Below are positions 9,469 through 17,544 of a stretch of DNA of 64,000 nucleotides, one piece after another. Numbering within the stretch: the stretch's first letter is position 1; each line of letters begins with the position of its first letter. Origin of the DNA: Caldisericia bacterium (GTDB taxonomy: Bacteria > Caldisericota > Caldisericia > JAAYUI01); the NCBI GenBank assembly GCA_017999835.1, contig JAGNLA010000003.1, positions 62,001 to 126,000 on the forward strand, in the 5' to 3' direction. The position numbers and the translations under genes were made by a program. Under the pieces are notes generated by a model, which saw nothing but the letters and a program-made list of their open reading frames with translations, did not search any database and was not told the DNA's origin.

Positions 9469-10413
9469 ATGAGCGCAAAGGAAAAAGTTGTAATCGCTGT
9501 TGGTGGCAATTCGCTACTTTTACCAGGCATGAACATGACGGTTGCCAACCAGAGAAACGCAGTCTGGGAGACGGCTTTCAGTGTTGCATCCATTGCAGCC
9601 GATGGTTATAAAGTTATCATCTCTCATGGTAATGGGCCTCAAGTCGGACTGGTCATGAGGAGATCGGAACTGGCAAAATCTGAGATAGCAGAAACGACAC
9701 TTGATTATGCTGTCGCTGAAACACAGGGCGGCATCGGCTACCAACTCCAGCAAGCGCTTCAGGACGAGCTTGCAAAGCGTGGTATTCATGAAATGGTACT
9801 CACTGTTGTCACTCAATGTGAGGTTTCGTCATCAGACCCAGGTTTCAAAAGTCCAACAAAACCAATCGGAAGCTTTATGGACAAGGAAACCGCCCTCAAA
9901 ATGAAGGATCTCATGGGCTGGAATGTTGTCGAGGATTCAGGCAGGGGCTGGAGAAGAGTTGTTGCCTCGCCATGGCCAAAGTCAATCATCGAAGCAGAAG
10001 CCATCAAATTTCTCGTGGAAAACAACGCAATCGTCATCGCCTGCGGTGGCGGTGGAATCCCGGTAGTCAAGTCCGCAGAAGGCTTGGCAAGCATCGAAGC
10101 TGTTATAGATAAAGACAGAGCCTCAGCCGTGCTTGCCCTTGAGGTTAAGGCAGATATACTGCTCATATCGACAGCTGTCCCAAAGGTTTACATCAACTTT
10201 GGCAAGCCTGACCAGAAGGCGCTTGACGTGGTAAACCTAGAGACCGCTCAAAGATATATGGATGAAGGTCATTTTGCAAAAGGGTCAATGGGCCCAAAGG
10301 TCGAAGCTGCTGCTCATTTCATCAAAAATGGTGGAAAGAAAGCAGTCATCACCGATCCTGGTCACATCAAAAAAGCCCTTGCAGGAGAGGCAGGAACGAT
10401 AATAGTTCCATGA
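9469..10413 (+). CDS. arcC: Carbamate kinase
   Basis: About 314 residues from ATG 9469 (GGATGG is seven bases upstream; a TTG at 9454 is an alternative). It catalyses reversible phosphoryl transfer between carbamoyl phosphate and ADP, giving ATP, carbamate and then ammonia and CO2. The amino-acid-kinase fold shows AVGGNSLL near the N-terminus, SHGNGPQVG, and CGGGGIPVV, all family hallmarks. No arginine deiminase or ornithine carbamoyltransferase gene is adjacent, so the source of carbamoyl phosphate is not shown; purine or allantoin fermentation, agmatine and arginine routes are all possible. The stop overlaps the next start as ATGA. Confidence 0.95.
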   Translation: MSAKEKVVIAVGGNSLLLPGMNMTVANQRNAVWETAFSVASIAADGYKVIISHGNGPQVGLVMRRSELAKSEIAETTLDYAVAETQGGIGYQLQQALQDELAKRGIHEMVLTVVTQCEVSSSDPGFKSPTKPIGSFMDKETALKMKDLMGWNVVEDSGRGWRRVVASPWPKSIIEAEAIKFLVENNAIVIACGGGGIPVVKSAEGLASIEAVIDKDRASAVLALEVKADILLISTAVPKVYINFGKPDQKALDVVNLETAQRYMDEGHFAKGSMGPKVEAAAHFIKNGGKKAVITDPGHIKKALAGEAGTIIVP

Positions 10414-11693
10414 TAAGACACATCGCGGTAAGCATCGACGGACCTGCGGCTTCAGGCAAAAGCGCAGTCGGACAGATTGTTGCGCGCAAGCTTGGAGCAA
10501 ATTTTCTCGACTCTGGCAAACTCTATCGCGTGGCTGCTCTCTCGTCTCAAAAAACAGGACTAAAGCTTCCTGAACTCCTTGAGGCAACCCACCTGGAAAT
10601 GAAGGGTTCGAAGTTCATCCTCAATGGTGAGGATGTTTCAGGCCAGCTTGATTCAGTAGAAATTGGAGAACTTGCCTCCCAGTTGTCGGTTGACCCGCTC
10701 TTGCGTGAATGGGTCAACAAGACCATCAGGGAACTGGCAATAAACGAATCAATCATCGTTGCCGGCCGTGACATTGGAACTGTAGTTCTCCCAGAGGCAA
10801 GAGTGAAGATTTACCTTGACGCTTCACTTGAGCAGAGGGCAAAACGACGATTCATTGATGTCAGAAAGAAACAATCATACGAGTCGATTCTGGAAGCCTT
10901 GAAAAAAAGGGATGCAAGGGATTCCGGTCGTGACGTTGCTCCACTTAAACCGGCGGATGACGCAACAATCATTGATAGCACAAACATTTCCAGAGCCCAG
11001 GTCGTCAAGCTGATTTACAAACTTGTCAAAACTGAGCTGGACAAAGTAAAACTGACCTGGTGGTGGAGGTTTTCATACTGGGTTTGCATAAATATTGCCA
11101 GGAAATATTGGAATATAAAAATCTTTGGCAAAGGTAATGTTCCGTCAAAAGATGCAGCAATAGTTGTTTGTAACCACACCTCCATTTTTGATGTGTTTTA
11201 TCTCGGTCTTGCAATGCCAAGGATGGGATATTTCCTTGCCAAGGCTGAACTGTTCAAGATACCGGTTATCAGCTGGTGTGTTCGCGGATATGGAGCTGTA
11301 CCGGTCAGAAGAGGCCTTGCCAGCAAAGATGTGGTTAAAGGCATTGATGGTGTACTCAAGGCTGGCAAATGTTTTATCATCTACCCAGAAGGAACACGCT
11401 CCAAAACTGGTCTTTTAAGTGGTCACTACCATCTTGGCGCTGCCATGTTTGCCCATAGGGCAAAAGTGGACATAATCCCTGTTGGCATCAATGGTGCTTT
11501 TGAAATTTTGCCTTTTGGAAGAAAATGGCCAAAACGTGGCAATTTGGTTGTCAAAGTTGGCAAACCGATAACCTGGGATAAGAACGCAAAAGGATCACGC
11601 AACCTGTTTGAGACGATCACTACAGATGCCATGAGAGAGGTTGCTACCTTGAGTGGCCAACCGTTTAAGGAACCTGATTTTAGTAACGATTGA
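10410..11693 (+). CDS. cmk-plsC: Fused cytidylate kinase / 1-acylglycerol-3-phosphate acyltransferase
   Basis: 427 residues in two enzyme domains. Residues 1 to about 210 are a cytidylate kinase with P-loop GPAASGKS (11-18), the AGRDIGTVV motif (about 118-126) and the basic lid region; it phosphorylates CMP and dCMP. Residues from about 220 are a PlsC-type acyltransferase with the HX4D motif His256-Asp261 (NHTSIFD) and the substrate motif YPEGTRS (about 325-331), which converts lysophosphatidic to phosphatidic acid. The join, with WWWRFSYW at about 217-224, reads through without stop or frameshift. Cmk and PlsC genes are often neighbours, so a fusion is plausible. Coupled by ATGA to carbamate kinase. 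Confidence 0.93.
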   Translation: MIRHIAVSIDGPAASGKSAVGQIVARKLGANFLDSGKLYRVAALSSQKTGLKLPELLEATHLEMKGSKFILNGEDVSGQLDSVEIGELASQLSVDPLLREWVNKTIRELAINESIIVAGRDIGTVVLPEARVKIYLDASLEQRAKRRFIDVRKKQSYESILEALKKRDARDSGRDVAPLKPADDATIIDSTNISRAQVVKLIYKLVKTELDKVKLTWWWRFSYWVCINIARKYWNIKIFGKGNVPSKDAAIVVCNHTSIFDVFYLGLAMPRMGYFLAKAELFKIPVISWCVRGYGAVPVRRGLASKDVVKGIDGVLKAGKCFIIYPEGTRSKTGLLSGHYHLGAAMFAHRAKVDIIPVGINGAFEILPFGRKWPKRGNLVVKVGKPITWDKNAKGSRNLFETITTDAMREVATLSGQPFKEPDFSND

Positions 11694-11771
11694 TATTGGA
11701 ATAATCAACATTTTATCAAATAGGTAAATTATTACCTGAATAAGCTTTCTATTTAACCATTGGAAGGTATC

Positions 11772-12314
11772 ATGTCATTAATGAAAAAAATTTGCATTAC
11801 ATTGATGCTCGTTGTGTCCTTTGCCGGATGTGGTCAGAACAATCTTCCTGTTGTCAGACCAGAGTCAGTTAATTTCCCTGTTCTTTCTGCGATCGGCGAT
11901 AAGATCAGTGATGTCTACAGTTTCTCCTGGCTCAACCCAAATGGTACGACAGGAACATGGAAGCCAACCAAGAAAACACTCATGTCATTCTGGATTTACG
12001 GATGCGCTTCGTGTCTGCCGGAAATCACGGCCATTGAGGAGTTTTCAAAGCAAACAAAACTCGACATTGTGGTTGTGAATCTGAATAAAACCAAAGACAT
12101 TCCTCTACTTTCCGATATGATCAACCAACTTGATGAACCGCTCACAGTAACAATGATTCTCGATCCTGGGTCGGATATTAGCAGACTGTACGGTGTATCG
12201 ACCGTTCCCGATGCCATGGTTATTGACGGGAATGGTAGAATATTGGCAAGACAAAAAGCAAGAATTGATTTGGATACTCTCGTAATGCTCGAGAAACGTT
12301 CGGAGGAAGAATGA
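11772..12314 (+). CDS. Thioredoxin-like (TlpA-type) lipoprotein
   Basis: About 180 residues from ATG 11772, which follows GGAAGG; ATG 11781 is an alternative. A lipoprotein signal ends in SFAGC (cysteine near residue 20). The thioredoxin-like domain shows FWIYGCASCLPEI, a CxxC redox motif of sequence CASC, and the cis-proline region STVPDAMVID. It probably reduces or exchanges disulfides outside the cytoplasmic membrane. It is the first gene of a five-gene locus with two permeases, an ATPase and a second lipoprotein, and its stop overlaps the first permease start (ATGA). The context suggests it maintains cysteines or delivers a thiol-bound ligand for that transporter; this is inference. Confidence 0.85.
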   Translation: MSLMKKICITLMLVVSFAGCGQNNLPVVRPESVNFPVLSAIGDKISDVYSFSWLNPNGTTGTWKPTKKTLMSFWIYGCASCLPEITAIEEFSKQTKLDIVVVNLNKTKDIPLLSDMINQLDEPLTVTMILDPGSDISRLYGVSTVPDAMVIDGNGRILARQKARIDLDTLVMLEKRSEEE

Positions 12315-13465
12315 AACTGATTATTATTGCATTCAGAAATCTCCGTCAGAGACTTGCAGGATTTATTGCTGCAGCGATAGCCATAACGCTTGCTTCCACA
12401 ATATTGTTGCTTGCGATTGGTTTCTGGGGAGGGTACGACAACGCCCTGTCGTCTAATGTTGATGATATAGGAGCAAACATCCTTGCAATACCAAAAGGTT
12501 GTCCTTATGAGGCAACAGGTGTTTTGCTGGCTGGTGGAAACATGAAATACACCATAACACAGGACAAGTTTGATGCTGCGCTCAAGGTGCCAGGTGTCAA
12601 GGCAGTTTCTGGTGTGATAATGGGTGTTCGCAACGTCAAGGGGAACGGTCACGACAAAGGCCATGTCACTCTTGGAGTGGACGACAACTATTTCAAGATG
12701 CGCCCACAGCTTGGTATCAAGGAAATTCTAAAACCAGGCGAGGTCATCGTTGGCTACTTCATGCACAAGAACATTCCGTTCAAGGTTGGCGATGAGCTGC
12801 TTCTAAACGGTGAAAAACAAAAAGTGGTCAATTTCCTCCCCGAACTCGACACAGCAAACGAAACCAGTGTCGTAGTGGACATCAAAACCGCCTGGAGAAT
12901 GCTCAAGGCAGATGGATACTACTCAACGATCATGATTGCTGTCGATGATCCTGCAAAATCCGATGAAGTAGCAAAAAAACTCTCCGAGATCCCAGATTTG
13001 CAGGTTGTCACAATGGACGATTTCCAGGCTACCGTGAAGGATTTTGTCAAAGGTGCGCAGATTGCCATCATGTCGGTATTGGCAATTATTCTTATAATTG
13101 CGGGTATGGGTATATTAACTGCCCAGGCAAGTTCTGTGGCAGCCAGAAAAGCTGAAATAGGCATGATGAGAGCGATCGGAGCAACATCTGGTCAGGTCGT
13201 TGCCATGACTGCCTTTGAATCGATGATAACAGGATTGATAGGTTCTGCTGTAGGTGTTACTGCAGGCGTATTGCTGGCGCCGGTCGCAAGCAATCTTATC
13301 AAATCCCAGCTTCCACAGTCGCCAACAGGCTCAATTGTTGTGGTGACATGGTTGGGAGCAGTGTTGACAGTGCTTGCCGGAATGATTATTGCTGTGATTG
13401 CAGGATTGGCTCCAGCACTTTCGGCAGCCCAAACAAAGCCAACGGAGGCGGCACAGGATGAGTGA
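12311..13465 (+). CDS. MacB/FtsX-type ABC transporter permease with PKGCP motif
   Basis: 384 residues with the MacB/FtsX topology: one N-terminal membrane helix (about 15-40), a large extracytoplasmic domain, then three helices from about 255. The C-terminal FtsX-type segment contains ARKAEIGMMRAIGAT. The extracytoplasmic domain holds a conserved cysteine, Cys64 in LAIPKGCPYEATG, also present at the same position in the second permease of the locus. It overlaps the ATPase gene by eight bases. Such permeases usually form dimers that use cytoplasmic ATP hydrolysis to move or release substrates outside the membrane. The substrate is unknown; the cysteine suggests metal or thiol chemistry. Confidence 0.9.
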   Translation: MKLIIIAFRNLRQRLAGFIAAAIAITLASTILLLAIGFWGGYDNALSSNVDDIGANILAIPKGCPYEATGVLLAGGNMKYTITQDKFDAALKVPGVKAVSGVIMGVRNVKGNGHDKGHVTLGVDDNYFKMRPQLGIKEILKPGEVIVGYFMHKNIPFKVGDELLLNGEKQKVVNFLPELDTANETSVVVDIKTAWRMLKADGYYSTIMIAVDDPAKSDEVAKKLSEIPDLQVVTMDDFQATVKDFVKGAQIAIMSVLAIILIIAGMGILTAQASSVAARKAEIGMMRAIGATSGQVVAMTAFESMITGLIGSAVGVTAGVLLAPVASNLIKSQLPQSPTGSIVVVTWLGAVLTVLAGMIIAVIAGLAPALSAAQTKPTEAAQDE

Positions 13466-14126
13466 TATTATGGTTAAAATCAACAATCTTGAGAAAGATT
13501 TTACAAGAGGATCAGAAGTAATCAGGGCAGTTAACGGCGTTAGCTTTGAGATTCCGAAAGGACAGCTTGTTGCCGTGACCGGGCCATCAGGAGCAGGGAA
13601 AACAACACTCTTGTCATGTATAGGACTACTTGAGAGACCAACAGGTGGCACTCTTGAGATAAATGGAAAATTGATAAAAGGCATATCAGAAACGGGTATG
13701 ACAGTGCTCAGACGTCAGTTGATGGGGTTTGTATTCCAAAGATTTTTCCTCATTCCAACGATCTCTGCACTCGACAATGTTATGCTCCCGCTGACGTTTG
13801 CCGGCAAGAGCAAACCAAGGAACCAGGTTATCGAGCTGATGGAAAAGCTTGGTGTCGGTGACAGAATCAATCACAAGCCTGGGCAGATTTCTGGTGGCCA
13901 GATGCAAAGAGTGGCTATTGCCAGGGCGCTAGTGCTTGACCCTCCTGTTATAATTGCTGATGAACCTACCGGGAACCTGGACTCTTCAAATGCAAATCTG
14001 ATGTTTGAGATATTTAGGAAGCTTTCATCCGAGGGCAAGACAATTCTTGTCGCAACACACTCGGAGAGCTTGGCAAAATCTTGTGATAGAATAATTCGTA
14101 TGGTAGACGGAAAGGTGGTTGCATAA
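13458..14126 (+). CDS. ABC transporter ATP-binding protein (LolD/MacB type)
   Basis: About 222 residues from ATG 13458, inside the end of the permease gene. All ATPase motifs are present: Walker A GPSGAGKTT, Q-loop in FVFQRFFLIPTIS, signature SGGQMQRVAIARAL, Walker B VIIADEPTGNLDS and the H-loop ATHS. The size and the GNLDS wording are those of the LolD/MacB/YknY subfamily that partners with FtsX-like permeases. It presumably serves both permeases of this locus, which would then form a heterodimer, since only one ATPase gene is present. Confidence 0.95.
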   Translation: MSDIMVKINNLEKDFTRGSEVIRAVNGVSFEIPKGQLVAVTGPSGAGKTTLLSCIGLLERPTGGTLEINGKLIKGISETGMTVLRRQLMGFVFQRFFLIPTISALDNVMLPLTFAGKSKPRNQVIELMEKLGVGDRINHKPGQISGGQMQRVAIARALVLDPPVIIADEPTGNLDSSNANLMFEIFRKLSSEGKTILVATHSESLAKSCDRIIRMVDGKVVA

Positions 14127-14129
14127 AAA

Positions 14130-14537
14130 ATGAAAACAATCAGAACAATTATGGCAGTCGTGTTAGCAGTCGTGGCCGTTTCAACAATGGCCGCTTGCGG
14201 GTCAGATTCTGAACAAAAAGTGTTTGGCAGTGAAATTGACAAAACAAAATATACAAAAGCTACCGCCGACGGTATTCTTACAAGCCCAGAAGATGAATTT
14301 TACGATATGGATGTCTACATTGATGCAGTAATAACAAAAATCTGTCCGGCAGGATGCTGGTTTTACGTCAAGGATTACGGAACAGACACAACAGTCGAGC
14401 TTTATATCGACAAATTCAAAGATCGTTTCCTTGTGCCACAGGGGTATGAAGGCAAGAGAATAACTCTCTATGGCCATGTCGAAGCCAATGCAAGACAGAA
14501 CATCCTTGCTGCCCATAGAATGGAGATTGTGGAATAG
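14130..14537 (+). CDS. Small lipoprotein, DUF4920-like OB-fold candidate
   Basis: 135 residues with a lipoprotein signal ending VSTMAAC. The mature part contains KICPAGCWFYVKDYG and later DRFLVPQGYEGKRITLYG. The order of these motifs (CxxxGCW, then a VP..GKxxxxxG element) resembles DUF4920 proteins, which are small extracytoplasmic OB-fold proteins with conserved cysteines; this is recalled similarity, not a search result. It lies between the ATPase and the second permease, three bases after one and three before the other, so it is an integral member of the locus. The cysteine pair fits the thiol theme of the neighbours. A role as substrate-binding or assembly lipoprotein is inference. Confidence 0.7.
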   Translation: MKTIRTIMAVVLAVVAVSTMAACGSDSEQKVFGSEIDKTKYTKATADGILTSPEDEFYDMDVYIDAVITKICPAGCWFYVKDYGTDTTVELYIDKFKDRFLVPQGYEGKRITLYGHVEANARQNILAAHRMEIVE

Positions 14538-14539
14538 CA

Positions 14540-15691
14540 ATGGGTTATTCAAAGTTGGTTTTTTCCAATATCAAAGCAAAGCCCTTACGCACGATCCTGA
14601 CGATATCGGTTGTGGCCATCTGTGTTACATTGCTTCTGACTTTGTTGGGCTTTTTTGCCGGGTACAACCATGCAATGGAAGGCGAATTGGCAAACCTGGG
14701 TGTCCATGTGATGGCTGTGCCAAAAGGATGTCCGTATTCTTCAACAACACTCATCCTTCACGGTGGCAAAATCCCCAATGAGATACCAGTCAAGGGACTG
14801 TCAGAAATCAGAGACACAAAAGGTGTTGACCAAGCCGAAGGTATTGTGATGGGCGAGCTTGAGAAGCTTGGCTCGAAATGGATCATATACGGTACAACCT
14901 CAGGTTACCCAGCGCTCAAGAGCGCCTGGAAGATGCAGGGTGTGTACCCAACAAGCGACAACCAGACCATGCTTGGTTCTCTGGTGGCATCTGCTTTTGA
15001 GAAAAAGATTGGCGATACGGTTACTATAAATAATGTAAATCTGACTGTTGTTGGTTTGCTTGAAACAACTGGCGGATCTGAGGACAACTTCATTTTCATG
15101 TCCGACTCCGATGCCAGAACTATTCTTGGCGACAGAAAAGGATATTCAGCAGTGCTGGTGAAGGTTGACCAGAGTGACCCATCCTACATGTCATTGGTCT
15201 CTGATGCCATTGAAAAAGTGGTTGATGCACAACCGGTTTCGGTTAATCAGGTGGACAAGACAATTTCAGAATTGCTTGATTCGGCAAGAACACTCATGCT
15301 CTCAGTCACGTTTGTAGCAATCATCGCATCTGCCGTTGTTGTGTCGGGATCGTCAATCATCGGTGTCATTGAACGCACCAAACAAATAGGCATGCTCAAG
15401 GCTATTGGTGCCACGCCAAGCCAGGTCAGCTGGGCAGTGTTGCTGGAGTCAACCTTGCTTACCTTATTTGGCGGGATAATAGGCATTGGCATGGCATTCT
15501 TGATAAGAATACCTTTGTCAGATTTGCTTGGTACCCTTATCACGGCAGCGCCAAAAACAGAGCAGCTTGTTCAGCTGTCTTTGCCAACAGTTTTGATTGC
15601 TCTTGCCATATCGGTTGGAGTTGGGATTATTTCGGCTGTTGCGCCGTTAATTAGAATTGCCAACGTCCCGTCCCTGAAAATGGCTGGATGA
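14540..15691 (+). CDS. Second MacB/FtsX-type ABC transporter permease with PKGCP motif
   Basis: 383 residues, paralogous to the permease at 12311 with the same topology and the same MAVPKGCPYSS motif, again with the cysteine at residue 64. The C-terminal region contains RTKQIGMLKAIGATPSQV, the FtsX-type signature. Near-identical length and conserved cysteine suggest the two permeases pair as a heterodimer over the single ATPase. Its stop overlaps the Nudix gene start (ATGA), which may simply reflect tight packing. Confidence 0.9.
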   Translation: MGYSKLVFSNIKAKPLRTILTISVVAICVTLLLTLLGFFAGYNHAMEGELANLGVHVMAVPKGCPYSSTTLILHGGKIPNEIPVKGLSEIRDTKGVDQAEGIVMGELEKLGSKWIIYGTTSGYPALKSAWKMQGVYPTSDNQTMLGSLVASAFEKKIGDTVTINNVNLTVVGLLETTGGSEDNFIFMSDSDARTILGDRKGYSAVLVKVDQSDPSYMSLVSDAIEKVVDAQPVSVNQVDKTISELLDSARTLMLSVTFVAIIASAVVVSGSSIIGVIERTKQIGMLKAIGATPSQVSWAVLLESTLLTLFGGIIGIGMAFLIRIPLSDLLGTLITAAPKTEQLVQLSLPTVLIALAISVGVGIISAVAPLIRIANVPSLKMAG

Positions 15692-16113
15692 AATACGAAC
15701 TTGCAGCGACCACTTTTGTTTACAAGGGTGGTCACTTTGCCATTCATTGGCACCAAAAAGTTGGGAAATGGCTGCCGCCTGGTGGTCATGTTGAAGATGA
15801 TGAACTGCCACATCACGCAGCCGTGCGCGAAGTGTTTGAGGAGCTTGGTGTGCCTTGCAAGCTTGCAATAGGCAATCAGCCTGACTTGGGCATCGACACT
15901 GTCCCGCTACCAATCGCGATATTGGTTGAAGACATAGACCAATTCCATAAGCATGTAGACATGATCTACGTTGCCACAACCGAAAAAGAGACAATAAATG
16001 AAGAATTTTCCTGGGTGACAGTCGATCAGGCGCAGGCGATGGGTGCGCCTGTTGATGTTGTCAGACTGGCAAAGATGGGGCTGGAGATAGTCAGCACAAG
16101 CGTTTTGCCTTAA
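15688..16113 (+). CDS. Nudix hydrolase
   Basis: 141 residues with an exact Nudix box at about residues 32-54: a Gly, five residues, Glu, seven residues, then REVFEELGV. It should hydrolyse a nucleoside diphosphate linked to another group; the actual substrate cannot be deduced. The start overlaps the permease stop. The 3' end overlaps the convergent gene at 16091 by 23 bases, so the two transcripts are antisense there. Confidence 0.9.
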   Translation: MKYELAATTFVYKGGHFAIHWHQKVGKWLPPGGHVEDDELPHHAAVREVFEELGVPCKLAIGNQPDLGIDTVPLPIAILVEDIDQFHKHVDMIYVATTEKETINEEFSWVTVDQAQAMGAPVDVVRLAKMGLEIVSTSVLP

Positions 16114-16402
16114 TTGTTTGTATCAAGTGATTTATAGCAATGACAGGATGTTTAAGAATCATCCTTGGTCCTGAAAATTTCATCACTTCTTTCATCATGG
16201 TTCTCATCTCGGGCTTGAAACAATGTATTTTACAGACATTGCAGGGTATCTTGAGTTCTTTATTTGGGCAGAACTCCATCCTTTTTAGTGCATAATTAAG
16301 AAGATCCTGACAATCCTGACAAAGCTCTTTTCTGCCGTGTTTTTTTGTACAATACAAATGAATCATTATTTTTATTGTTTTGCTCTCGGAATTAGAGTTC
16401 AT
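16091..16402 (-). CDS. Nitrous-oxide-stimulated promoter family protein
   Basis: About 103 residues from ATG 16402 (a TTG two codons upstream is the alternative; no clear ribosome site). The pattern YCTKKHGRKELCQDCQDLL, then CPNKELKIPCNVCKIHC, then KPEMRTMMKEVMKFSGPRM matches the small cysteine-rich family annotated as nitrous oxide-stimulated promoter proteins. Eight cysteines suggest a metal or iron-sulfur site. Its biochemical role is not established. It converges on and overlaps the Nudix gene. Confidence 0.8.
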   Translation of the reverse strand: MNSNSESKTIKIMIHLYCTKKHGRKELCQDCQDLLNYALKRMEFCPNKELKIPCNVCKIHCFKPEMRTMMKEVMKFSGPRMILKHPVIAINHLIQTIKAKRLC

Positions 16403-16513
16403 GGTCAAATGATAGGTTTTGCAAAGAAGCTTTCAAGTATAAAGAAAACAGACAAATAGGATATTTCAAGACCCAAAATTGCCTGATTTCCAAATAGATT
16501 TCTGACTGGCAAA

Positions 16514-17380
16514 TCAAAGCAGGTATGCTGTTGCCATCAGCAATCCACCAACAACCAAAGCGACAATCGACATTGTCACTGATTTGATGTAACTGGTTTC
16601 GGTTGAAGTTTTAAAAAACATAGCATGAATGGCCACAAACATTGGAATAATCGAAACTAAACCAAGCAAACCCAATATCGGCAAGTATCCAAGCGTTACC
16701 CCGACAACGAGAGTGAGGTAGGCCAACATTGCCATTGAAACTACAATTGTTTTATTGGTCGTCATCAAAATTGTACCTTTTTTTGTGTCCACTTCTTTTA
16801 CCTTAGCCGATTTGAAATGGGCGACAATGGCGACCCACAGACCGACCGGAATCGAGGCTGCAACGACCTCTGGCACAAACATTTTACCGCTCATCACAAG
16901 CATCATGCCTGACATTGCCAAAGGTCCAAAACCAAGAAAAGCCGATATTTCACGCAAACCTGTAAACGATACAGGTGTCAAAAGAGCTATCAACGCACCG
17001 CCGGCAAAAGCAAAAAGAGCAACCTGCCAACCTGAGTTGATTACAAAATAAAGCCCGATGATAGCGTCAATAGCAAGGCAAACCAGACCAGCAAAAAGTA
17101 ATCCTTTTCCGGTCAACCAACCATCTGCAAAAAACGGCTTCCAGCCTGGGTATGTTTTCTGATTCGATTTTGAATTGGCAAAAAAGTAAAAAAGATAGTC
17201 CCCGGCAAGCTGGGCAATGAACATCCCGGCAAACATGAGCAGAAATTCAGGCCAACGCATGATTCCCATTGAAGAAAATATTGAGCCTGCAAGAATTGAA
17301 GGTATAACTGTTGCCGTAAACAACAAACACTTGATGGCAAGTTCGGTTGTACTGCGTTTGCCTATGTTTTCTCCTGGCAT
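16514..17380 (-). CDS. UbiA-like polytopic membrane protein with degenerate Asp motifs
   Basis: 288 residues, mostly hydrophobic with about eight or nine membrane segments. The segment GLREISAFLGFGPLAMSG and the general layout resemble MenA/UbiA prenyltransferases. The two Asp-rich, Mg-pyrophosphate motifs of that family are missing, however: the first region reads AQLAGDYLFYFFANSK with one Asp, and the second reads AHFKSAKVKEVDTKKG. It may therefore be an inactive homolog or have changed chemistry. It stands alone, with quinone or lipid genes absent nearby. The call is fold-level only. Confidence 0.55.
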   Translation of the reverse strand: MPGENIGKRSTTELAIKCLLFTATVIPSILAGSIFSSMGIMRWPEFLLMFAGMFIAQLAGDYLFYFFANSKSNQKTYPGWKPFFADGWLTGKGLLFAGLVCLAIDAIIGLYFVINSGWQVALFAFAGGALIALLTPVSFTGLREISAFLGFGPLAMSGMMLVMSGKMFVPEVVAASIPVGLWVAIVAHFKSAKVKEVDTKKGTILMTTNKTIVVSMAMLAYLTLVVGVTLGYLPILGLLGLVSIIPMFVAIHAMFFKTSTETSYIKSVTMSIVALVVGGLLMATAYLL

Positions 17381-17509
17381 GTTTGTCCTTTTGGTATTCT
17401 GAATGAATTAAACAATTTTGCTTGCTTGAAAACAAAAACAAGAGTAATGAAAAAATAATACAAATTCAATGTTTTGTTCCATGATCCCTTTGGGAAATTT
17501 GTGGAAATG

Positions 17510-17538
17510 TTGACAAAACCTGAGATTGTCAATATTAT
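17510..17538 (+). promoter_or_regulatory. Strong promoter, probably giving a leaderless mRNA
   Basis: Perfect TTGACA at 17510-17515, exactly 17 bases, then TATTAT at 17533-17538. The ATG of the next gene is at 17545, about where transcription should start, and there is no ribosome site before it. Confidence 0.7.
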
Positions 17539-17544
17539 CGGTTC

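Noticed and set aside
11722-11737. AGGTAA-ATT(A)-TTACCT small inverted repeat before the thioredoxin-like gene
   Set aside because: Six-base arms in an A+T-rich gap, no T tract and no clear promoter nearby; too weak to call an operator.
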